From NCBI RefSeq assembly GCF_004403985.1, contig NZ_SOHL01000008.1, forward strand, positions 62,001-126,000: a stretch of DNA of 64,000 nt. The letters run 5' to 3'. Below, piece after piece: positions 43,030 to 50,554 of this stretch. The translations under genes and the position numbers were made by a program. The notes under the pieces were generated by a model, which was not told where the DNA came from, did no database searches, and worked only from the letters and a program-made list of their open reading frames with translations. This DNA comes from Cryobacterium gelidum (GTDB lineage: Bacteria; Actinomycetota; Actinomycetes; Actinomycetales; Microbacteriaceae). Within the stretch, counting starts at the first letter, position 1. Each line of letters starts with the position of its first letter.

Positions 43030-44493
43030 ATGACCGCGTCCGCGAAGCCGAAGAATGTCGGCACGCCGAGCACCAACAGAAAAGTTATCGCTCTGGCCGT
43101 CGCCGGGGCCCTCGGTGGTTTCCTGTTCGGCTTTGATTCCTCGGTCATCAACGGAGCCGTCAACGCGGTGCAGCAGGAATTCGGCCTGAACGCCGCCCTC
43201 ACCGGGTTCGCCGTTGCCTGTGCACTGCTCGGCGCTGCGGCCGGCGCTTTCTTCGGTGGGCGCTTCGCCGATCGCTACGGACGCATCCCCATGATGATTC
43301 TCGGCGGAGTGGTGTTTCTGGTCAGCTCGATCGGCTCGGGGTTGGCGTTCGGTGTCGTCGACCTGATCATCTGGCGGATCGTCGGCGGACTCGGCATCGG
43401 CCTCGCATCCGTTGTGGCGCCGGCCTATATCGCCGAAATTTCACCGCGGCAGATGCGCGGACGTCTCGGCTCGCTGCAGCAGCTCGCGATCACCCTCGGC
43501 ATCTTCACCGCATTGCTCTCCGACGCCGTGTTCGCCGGGAGCGCGGGAGGGGCCGGCGGTGAGTTCTGGTTCGGCTTGGCGGCCTGGCGCTGGATGTTCC
43601 TCGCCGGCGCCGTGCCGGCCATCGTCTACGGCGGCATCGCGTTCCTTCTTCCGGAATCCCCTCGTTTTCTCATTTTGAAAGACAAAGAAGCGGACGCCCG
43701 CGCCGTGTTCACCCGGCTCTGGCCGAGCGGCGACGTCGACCGCGAGATTCGCGACATGCGTCGCTCGATCGAGGTCGACGCCCGGTCGAAGAAATCGGGG
43801 TCGCTGCGCGGTAGCTCGTTCGGGCTCAAGCCGATCGTCTGGGTCGGCATCATCCTGTCGGTGTTCCAACAATTCGTCGGCATCAACGTGATCTTCTACT
43901 ACTCGACCACCCTCTGGAGCGCGGTCGGCTTCGAAGAATCCAACTCGCTGACCATCTCCGTGATCACGTCGGTTACCAACATTCTGGTCACCCTCGTCGC
44001 GATCGCCCTGGTCGACCGGATCGGCCGACGGCCGATACTGTTGGCCGGCTCCATCGGTATGACGGTCTCACTCGCCACGATGGCGCTCGCCTTCAGCCAG
44101 TCGGTCACAGTGGGCGGCGCCCTGAACCTGCCCGGCGCGTGGGCGCCGATCGCACTCGTCGCCGCAAATCTGTTCGTGATCTCGTTCGGTGCCTCCTGGG
44201 GACCGGTGGTGTGGGTGCTCCTCGGGGAGATGTTCCCCAACTCGATTCGCGCCAAGGCTCTCGGACTGGCGGCAGCCGCCCAGTGGATCGCGAATTTTCT
44301 CATCACGGTCAGTTTTCCGCCGATGGCCGGCGCGTCCCTGCCGATCACCTACGGCCTCTACGCGCTGTTCGCCGGGCTCTCGTTCTGGTTCGTGCTGCGC
44401 AAAGTCCCCGAAACGAACGGCATGTCGCTTGAAGAAGCCGACACCCTGCTGCCGCCGAAGAACTCGGCCAAGAAGGCAGCCGCAGACAAGTAG
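43030..44493 (+). CDS. Sugar porter (MFS, 12 TM)
   Basis: The 487-aa transporter has the sugar-porter signatures: GALGGFLFGFDSSVINGA, GGRFADRYGRIPMMILG, DRIGRRPILLAGS, ESPRFLILKDKEADA (the PESPR motif) and the final VPETNGMSLEEAD (PETKG-like). It should import a hexose or pentose by proton symport. The AGGAGG ribosome-binding site at 43001-43006 is too far from this ATG; it is 6 bases before a TTG that opens a 6-codon leader frame ending at TGA 43031-43033, which overlaps this start. Translation may be coupled to that leader. Confidence 0.9.
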   Translation: MTASAKPKNVGTPSTNRKVIALAVAGALGGFLFGFDSSVINGAVNAVQQEFGLNAALTGFAVACALLGAAAGAFFGGRFADRYGRIPMMILGGVVFLVSSIGSGLAFGVVDLIIWRIVGGLGIGLASVVAPAYIAEISPRQMRGRLGSLQQLAITLGIFTALLSDAVFAGSAGGAGGEFWFGLAAWRWMFLAGAVPAIVYGGIAFLLPESPRFLILKDKEADARAVFTRLWPSGDVDREIRDMRRSIEVDARSKKSGSLRGSSFGLKPIVWVGIILSVFQQFVGINVIFYYSTTLWSAVGFEESNSLTISVITSVTNILVTLVAIALVDRIGRRPILLAGSIGMTVSLATMALAFSQSVTVGGALNLPGAWAPIALVAANLFVISFGASWGPVVWVLLGEMFPNSIRAKALGLAAAAQWIANFLITVSFPPMAGASLPITYGLYALFAGLSFWFVLRKVPETNGMSLEEADTLLPPKNSAKKAAADK

Positions 44494-44598
44494 GAATGTC
44501 AGACAGTATGCGGCGTTACCTACAAGCCCCCGAACGGGCCGTCGCATCGCGTCGGGTTTGCAGATAACTTCACACCACAATGATTGTGGAGTGTGACC

Positions 44599-45837
44599 AT
44601 GCCCGAACGTGGATACGCCGTTATTTGCCTGAAAACCACAGGACTGTTCCCGTATCAGCGGGATCGGATCGTCGAGGTCGCCGTGGTGCACCTCGACGAG
44701 GGTGGCCATATTTCAGCGCACTGGCAGACCGTCGTCAACCCCGGAAGTAATGCGGCTGACGTGACGAATCACGGCGTCAGTACAGCCGAACTGCTGCGTG
44801 CGCCGACGTTTGAGCAGATCGCCCCGAGACTGGTCGACCTGCTGCGCGGCCGGGTGTTGGTGGCCCACAACGCCCAGTTCGTCACCGGATTTCTGATGCG
44901 CGAGTTCGAGCTGATCGGCTATGCCCCGGGGCGGGGACTCGAGGCGGTCTGTACCATGCAGCTGGCTCGCAGCTACCTGCCGGGCGCCGGTCGGCTGCTC
45001 ATCGATTGCTGCGCGGCGTACGACATTGAGATCGAGCCCGGCCCCGGCGCCCTGATGCAGGGCGTTGCGTGCGCCAGTTTGCTGGCGGCATACGTGCAGG
45101 GGGCTCCCAGCGAGCTACCGTGGATCGACGCCCTGGATCGCGCCGAACGGTCCACCTGGCCAACCATCGCCAGCGACGCCGAAGCACAATGGGTGCAGCG
45201 CGACCCGTCGACGACGACAGACGCGGTGCCGACACCGAGCTTTCTGGCCCGGGCGGTCGTGAAACTTCCCGACTACACCGGCCCCGAGGAGCACCTGGAC
45301 TATCTCGCCCTGCTCGATCTGTGCCTGCTCGATCGCGGGCTGTCGCCTCGGGAAACACACGAACTTCGGATTTTGGCCGAATTGAACGGCATCAGCGCGA
45401 CGGACTGTACGGCCCTGCATCGGCGGTACTTCGAGGATCTCGTGCGCGCATCCGGAACCAACGACGCCCTGAGCATCGCGGACTCCGCGGACCTGATCAG
45501 GGTCGCCCGCACACTCGACGTCGCTCCCGAGGTCGTCGCCGCCGCGCTGACAGCACCGTCAGCGGTGACGCTCCCACCGATCACCTCGACCGACACGGTA
45601 CTTCTGGAACAGGGCGACATCGTCGTGCTGACCGGTGACATGGCCCGCGCCCGCTCCGACTGGGGCCGGGAATTGGTCGCGCGAGGGCTCTCCCTGGGAA
45701 CGGCGGTCACCCTGCGCACGCGCCTGCTGGTGGCCGCAAACCCGGCATCGGTCACCGGTAAAACCGTTAAAGCTCGCGACTACGGCATTCCAATCGTCTC
45801 CGAATTCGGCCTGCGGTCCCTCATCGGAGTGCGCTGA
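44599..45837 (+). CDS. Exonuclease-fold (DnaQ/RNase T-like) protein without catalytic residues, fused to BRCT
   Basis: The 412-aa protein starts MPERGYAVICLKTTGLFPYQRD. The fold is that of DEDDh exonucleases, typical actinobacterial members reading ...DLETTG, AHNASFD, and HRAxxDA. Here Asp and Glu of the first motif are Cys10 and Lys12 (CLKTTG), the Asp of AHNASFD is Val95 (AHNAQFVTGFL), and the His and last Asp region reads GPGALMQGVACASLL with neither residue. All five catalytic positions appear lost while the frame and fold are intact. The middle (about 190-300) is helical, and the C-terminus (about 330-412) is a BRCT-like domain (GDIVVLTGDMA... GRELVARGL... GKTVKARDYGIPIVSEFGL). It may bind DNA ends or another protein. 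Confidence 0.8.
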   Translation: MPERGYAVICLKTTGLFPYQRDRIVEVAVVHLDEGGHISAHWQTVVNPGSNAADVTNHGVSTAELLRAPTFEQIAPRLVDLLRGRVLVAHNAQFVTGFLMREFELIGYAPGRGLEAVCTMQLARSYLPGAGRLLIDCCAAYDIEIEPGPGALMQGVACASLLAAYVQGAPSELPWIDALDRAERSTWPTIASDAEAQWVQRDPSTTTDAVPTPSFLARAVVKLPDYTGPEEHLDYLALLDLCLLDRGLSPRETHELRILAELNGISATDCTALHRRYFEDLVRASGTNDALSIADSADLIRVARTLDVAPEVVAAALTAPSAVTLPPITSTDTVLLEQGDIVVLTGDMARARSDWGRELVARGLSLGTAVTLRTRLLVAANPASVTGKTVKARDYGIPIVSEFGLRSLIGVR

Positions 45838-45886
45838 CCCGGTCGGACCCGGCAGCCGCTCATTCGAGCGAGTCTCGCAGCACCGG

Positions 45887-46723
45887 CTAGATCAGGCTGC
45901 GCAGGTGCTCCTCGACGGTCACGCCGCGGGCCGTGGCCTGCTGTACCAAACGCTGGTGTTCTTCGTCACTGAGCGACAGCGTCACCCGGTGCAGCTCGCC
46001 GGTACTGCGCATGACAACGGGACCGTTCGGATCGGTGAGGTCGCGATAGTCTTCGCCGATGTCGCCGATGTCGCCGATGTCGCCGATGTCGCCGATGTCG
46101 CCGATGTCATCGAACGAGAACAGTTCGTCGTGCGTGTAGGCGGCGGCCCGCTCGGCCACGCGGTCCGTGGTCCGGGTCGGTGCGGTCGGCAAGCGCGCAA
46201 TTCCCGGCCCACCGGATGCCACAGTGCGCGCCCGCACCACCGGTTCAGCTGCTGGCTGACTCCCGAAAAAACCAGGCCCGCCCGCCGCTGGCCGCCCACG
46301 CTGGAAGGCTTCGGCGGCGCCGCGCGCGCGCGCGTCGGCGGCCTCGTTGAGCGGATGCCCGGCGTGCCCCTTCACCCATTCAAATCGGTACCGACGCCCG
46401 GCAATAGCCTCGTCGATCTCCTTGAGCAGGTCGAGGTTCATGACCGGCTTGCCGTCGCCCTTGCGCCAGCCCTTGGCCTTCCAGCCCTTCATCCACTTGG
46501 TGACCGAGTTGATCACGTACTGGCTGTCGCACAGCACGAGCAGATCGTCGTCGATGTGTGCGGTCGCGCGAAACAGCTCGAGCACGGCCTTCAACTCGCC
46601 CTGGTTGTTGGTCGCGTGCTTCCAGCCGCCGGCCGCCCAGCAGGAGTCGTCCACGTACCAGGCCCAGCCGGCTGGTCCGGGATTTCCGAGGGCAGAACCG
46701 TCGGCGGCGGCGGTGATAGTCAT
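45887..46723 (-). CDS. rnhA: Ribonuclease HI with (DIG)6 linker and ribbon-helix-helix-like tail
   Basis: The start was set at ATG 46723; the frame stays open upstream without RNase H character. Residues 1-140 are RNase HI with the active-site set Asp8 (ADGSALGNPGPAGW), Glu43 (NNQGELKAVLEL), Asp66 (LCDSQYVINS), His120 and Asp130 (KGHAGHPLNEAADARA), so it should cut RNA in RNA-DNA hybrids. Residues 141-205 are a disordered-looking linker. Residues 206-223 are six DIG repeats coded by six exact 9-bp units. The last about 40 residues (HRVTLSLSDEEHQRLVQQAT, ARGVTVEEHLRSLI) look like an Arc/CopG-type ribbon-helix-helix. RNase HI normally ends near residue 150. Confidence 0.88.
   Translation of the reverse strand: MTITAAADGSALGNPGPAGWAWYVDDSCWAAGGWKHATNNQGELKAVLELFRATAHIDDDLLVLCDSQYVINSVTKWMKGWKAKGWRKGDGKPVMNLDLLKEIDEAIAGRRYRFEWVKGHAGHPLNEAADARARGAAEAFQRGRPAAGGPGFFGSQPAAEPVVRARTVASGGPGIARLPTAPTRTTDRVAERAAAYTHDELFSFDDIGDIGDIGDIGDIGDIGEDYRDLTDPNGPVVMRSTGELHRVTLSLSDEEHQRLVQQATARGVTVEEHLRSLI
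46055..46108 (+). repeat. 9-bp tandem repeat (GCCGATGTC)x6 within rnhA
   Basis: Six exact copies of GCCGATGTC occupy 54 bases inside rnhA. On the minus strand they encode (Asp-Ile-Gly)6 in the linker. The exact identity of the units suggests recent slippage, and unit length keeps the frame. Confidence 0.95.
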
Positions 46724-47004
46724 GTGCGGGCCTTTCAAACAGCGGATACGCGGGCGCAGGTCGTACCAGTCTGTCACCCCGGCATCCGCTGCCCGTAGCG
46801 CTGGCGACCCAGCGCGGATTGTGTCCGTCAGGTAACAGCGCCCCAACAACCCACCGAAGGGCCTGTGATTATCTGGTGATCGAAAGGTAACGGGTGCCAT
46901 CGTTGCCGGAAACACGCGCTGGCTAACGTCGGAGCAGGGAGGCCGCCGTGGCTGCCTGCAGATCGCTGCCCGCCGCTTCACTCCACAACTCAAGGGAGTT
47001 TTCA

Positions 47005-48357
47005 ATGACATTCAGCGCCGTTGAATCAGCACCCGGCAGCACCACGTCCTTGATCGAAGACGCGGTGCTGGTGCACCGTCCCGGTCGATGGATCGACAAT
47101 TGGAACCCCGAGAACAGACAGCAGTGGGAACAGGGCGGCAAACTCATCGCCGCCCGCAACCTGAAATGGTCGATCGTCGCCGAGTTTCTCAGCTTCGTGG
47201 TTTGGCAGCTGTGGAGCATCGTCGTCGTGTCGCTACCGGGCGCCGCAACCCTGCATTTTCCGTATACCTTCCTGGTGCCCAAGTTCGGCGGTCGCAACTG
47301 GACCATCATCTCGGCCGGCCTGCTGCTGATCCCCTCGATCGCCCTCGGCGTCTGCGTCGGCAACCCGGACACCCCGTTCGGCATCATGCTGTTCGTCTCG
47401 GCCCTCGCTGGCTTCGGCGGTGGCAACTTCGCCAGTTCGATGTCAAACATCACCTATTTCTACCCGCAGAGCCAGAAGGGCTACGCGCTCGGCCTCAATG
47501 CCGCCGGCGGCAACCTCGGCGCCGCGATGGCCCAGCTCGTCGTACCGATCGTGATCACGCTCGGCGCCGTGGGGACCCTCAACATCAGATTCGCCGGCTG
47601 GTTCTGGGTGCCGCTGATCCTGATCGCCATGTGGGGTGCCTGGAAGTACATGGACAACCTCGCCAACGCCAAGGCCGACTTCGCCGGCTCGCTCGCCGCC
47701 GTCAAAGAACCACACTTCTGGATCCTCGCTATGCTCTACATCGGCACGTTCGGTTCCTTCATCGGTTTCGCCAGCGTGTTCCCCAAGCTCATCGCCGACC
47801 AGTTTCCGGCCTACTCCACCATCCAGGTCGCTTCCGCATCGCTGTCGCTCGCCATCATCGGAGCTTTCGTCGGTTCGCTGGCCCGACCGGCCGGCGGACG
47901 CCTGGCCGACCGTTTCGGCGGGGCATCCGTCACCGTTGCCGCCTGCGGCAGCATGGCCGTGGGGGCGCTCGTGGTGGTCGCCGTGCTGCCACTGGGCAGC
48001 TTCTGGGCGTTCCTCGGCAGCTTTCTGCTGATCTTCGTCGCGACCGGAATTGGCAACGGTTCGACCTACCGCATGATTCCGAGTGTGTTTTCGGCGCGCA
48101 GCGGGGTGGAAGACGCCTATCACAACTCGGGTGACGTCAACACGCAGCGCAAAACGGCCGCTGCCCTCGGCCTCATCTTTGCCGTCGGCGCCTACGGCGG
48201 ATTCATCATTCCGCAGGTACTCGGCTACTCCAAGACCACCACCGGCGACTACTCCAGTGCGATCTACGCCTTCGCCATCGCCTACGTCTTCATGATGTGC
48301 GTGACCGCCTTCGTCTACCTGCGCCGCGGTTCGTCCGTCGCCGGCCAGAAGATCTAG
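47005..48357 (+). CDS. narK: Nitrate/nitrite transporter (NarK/NNP family)
   Basis: ATG 47005 follows an AAGGGAG site 8 bases upstream. The 450-aa protein has 12 predicted helices and the NNP-family nitrate signatures GFGGGNFASSMSNITYFYP and QKGYALGLNAAGGNLGAAMA, with the second-half counterpart FVATGIGNGSTYRMIPSVF. An N-terminal cytosolic extension of about 55 residues precedes TM1. It should exchange or import nitrate for assimilation. The gene is intact, though the nitrate reductase 8 bp downstream is broken. Confidence 0.94.
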   Translation: MTFSAVESAPGSTTSLIEDAVLVHRPGRWIDNWNPENRQQWEQGGKLIAARNLKWSIVAEFLSFVVWQLWSIVVVSLPGAATLHFPYTFLVPKFGGRNWTIISAGLLLIPSIALGVCVGNPDTPFGIMLFVSALAGFGGGNFASSMSNITYFYPQSQKGYALGLNAAGGNLGAAMAQLVVPIVITLGAVGTLNIRFAGWFWVPLILIAMWGAWKYMDNLANAKADFAGSLAAVKEPHFWILAMLYIGTFGSFIGFASVFPKLIADQFPAYSTIQVASASLSLAIIGAFVGSLARPAGGRLADRFGGASVTVAACGSMAVGALVVVAVLPLGSFWAFLGSFLLIFVATGIGNGSTYRMIPSVFSARSGVEDAYHNSGDVNTQRKTAAALGLIFAVGAYGGFIIPQVLGYSKTTTGDYSSAIYAFAIAYVFMMCVTAFVYLRRGSSVAGQKI

Positions 48358-48424
48358 GCGACCAGTGCCTGCCGCTGCCACGCACTGCCCGTACTGTGCC
48401 CTGCAGTGCGCCATGACCTTGACC

Positions 48425-48460
48425 CCGGCGAAGCGGATGCCGCCGCATCCGCTTCGCCGG
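48425..48460 (+). repeat. Perfect 16-bp palindrome at the nasC frameshift
   Basis: CCGGCGAAGCGGATGC and GCATCCGCTTCGCCGG form a perfect inverted repeat around CGCC. It lies exactly where the nasC reading frame changes. Its core GAAGCGGATGC/GCATCCGCTTC is also the outer stem of the terminator at 436-479. Confidence 0.9.
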
Positions 48461-49620
48461 CAGCCCCGGCCGCTTCACTGCTGGTGGCCGGCCAAGCATT
48501 CCCGACCAATCGTGGCGGCCTGTGCAAGAAAGGCTGGACCGCGGCCGAGCTGCTCGTGTCGCCCGACCGCATCCTCCAACCGCTGCTGCGGCAGGCGGAT
48601 GGCACCTTTGAACCGGCCTCCTGGAGTGACACACTCGACCTGGTCGCGGCCAAGCTGCGCGAGACCCGTGCCGAGTTCGGAGCCGACGCGGTCGGCGTCT
48701 TCGGCGGAGGCGGCCTCACCAACGAGAAGGCCTACCAGCTCGGAAAATTCACCCGGGTGGCGCTTCGCTCCAGCCGCATCGACTACAACGGCAGATTCTG
48801 CATGTCGAGCGCCGCGGCGGCCGGCAATCGGGCCTTCGGCCTCGACCTGGGGCTGCCGTTCCCGGTCGAGGAGCTCGACGAGGCCGACACTATTTTGATT
48901 CTCGGATCCAACGTGGCGCAGACCATGCCGCCGTTCATCGGGCACCTGGAGGGAACCCGAGCCGCCGGCGGCCTCGTGGTCGTCGACCCCCGGCGCACCG
49001 CCACCGCGCGGCTCACCGATGATGGCGCGGGACTGCACGTGCAGCCCACTCCTGGCAGCGACCTCGTGCTTCTGCTCGGCCTCACCCACATCGTCGTCGC
49101 CGAGAATCTCGTCGATCTCGACTACCTCGCCAAACGCACCACCGGGTTCGACGATGTGCGTCGTAGCGTCAGTCAATGGTGGCCGACTCGGGTGCAGGAA
49201 CAGACCGGCGTTCCGGTCTGGCAGCTGCGGGAGCTGGCTCGCCGCCTCGCCGCCGGCGCTGCACGGGGAGCGGCGACCGGCAGCGGCACCTACATTCTCA
49301 CCGGGCGCGGCGTGGAACAGCACGCCGACGGCACCGACACGGCCACCGCCGCGATCAACCTCAGCCTCGTGCTCGGCCTCGTCGGCACCACTCACTCCGG
49401 CTACGGCACCCTCACCGGCCAGGGCAACGGACAGGGCGGTCGCGAGCACGGGCAATAATTCGACCAGCTGCCCGGCTACCGCAGGATCAATGATCCCGTT
49501 GCTCGCGCACACGTCGCCGGGGTCTGGGGCGTCGACCCCGACAGCCTCCCCGGCGTCGGACTGCCCGCGGTCGAGGTGCTGAGCGCGCTGGGCGAACCGG
49601 GCGGGATCCGCTGCCTGCTC

Positions 49621-49710
49621 GTGCACGGCTCCAACATCGTCGTCTCCGCGCCGAACGCCGACCGGGTGCACGGCTCCAACATCGTCGTCTCCGCGCCGAA
49701 CGCCGACCGG
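49621..49710 (+). repeat. Exact 45-bp tandem duplication in nasC
   Basis: Two identical 45-bp units (49621-49665 and 49666-49710) encode VHGSNIVVSAPNADR twice in frame. Relatives normally have one such segment (LxxxGSN region near the end of the molybdopterin domain). Confidence 0.95.
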
Positions 49711-50554
49711 GTGCGCGCCGCCCTGACCACCCTCGACTTTCTGGTCGTGGCCGACTTCTTCTTCTCCGAAACCGCGGTGCTTGCCGACGTCGTGCTGCCG
49801 GTGACCCAGTGGGCCGAGGAGGAAGGCACCATGACCTCGCTCGAGGGGCGCGTCATCCGGCGCCGCCACGCCGTCGACGCACCGGAAGGCGTACGCAGCG
49901 AACTGTGGATCTGGCAGGAGATCGCGCGGCGACTGGAATCACCCGGCACCTTCGGTGCCGAACCGTCGGACGTGTTCGACGAACTATGCCGGGCGTCGGA
50001 GGGCGGACTGGCCGACTATTCCGGCCTGAGCTATGCCCTGCTCGACTCGGAGGAACCGGCCTTCTGGCCGTACCCGGTCGGGTCGACCGGAACGCCGCGC
50101 CTGTTTCTGGAGCGGTTCGCGCACCCCGACGGCCTGGCGCGCCTGATCGCCGTCAAGGCGCGGCGCCTCAGCGCACCGGCCCAGGTTAGCGGTGCGCTGA
50201 CCCTGATCACCGGGCATCTGCGCGAGCACTACCAGAGCGGAACCCAGACGCGGCGGGTGCGGGAACTTTCCGAAGCCGAGCCCGACGCCCGCCTGCAGCT
50301 GCACCCGGCCACTGCGGAGCGGCTCGGCATCATCGACGAGGCCTGGGTCGAGGTCAGCAACGACCGGGGCATCGTGCGGTGCCGGGCCCAGGTGAGCACC
50401 GACATCCGCTTCGACACGGTCTTCCTGCCGTTTCACTTCGCTGGCGACCAACGCGCCAACCTGCTGACCGACGACGAGACCGACCCGATCAGCGGCATGC
50501 CCGAATTCAAGAAGACAACCGTTCGAGTGCGTGCACTCGTGGAAGCAGGCGCCC

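Noticed and set aside
49456-49458. UAA in nasC as recoded amino acid
   Set aside because: UAA is not used for selenocysteine or pyrrolysine, and a frameshift and duplication in the same gene point to decay.
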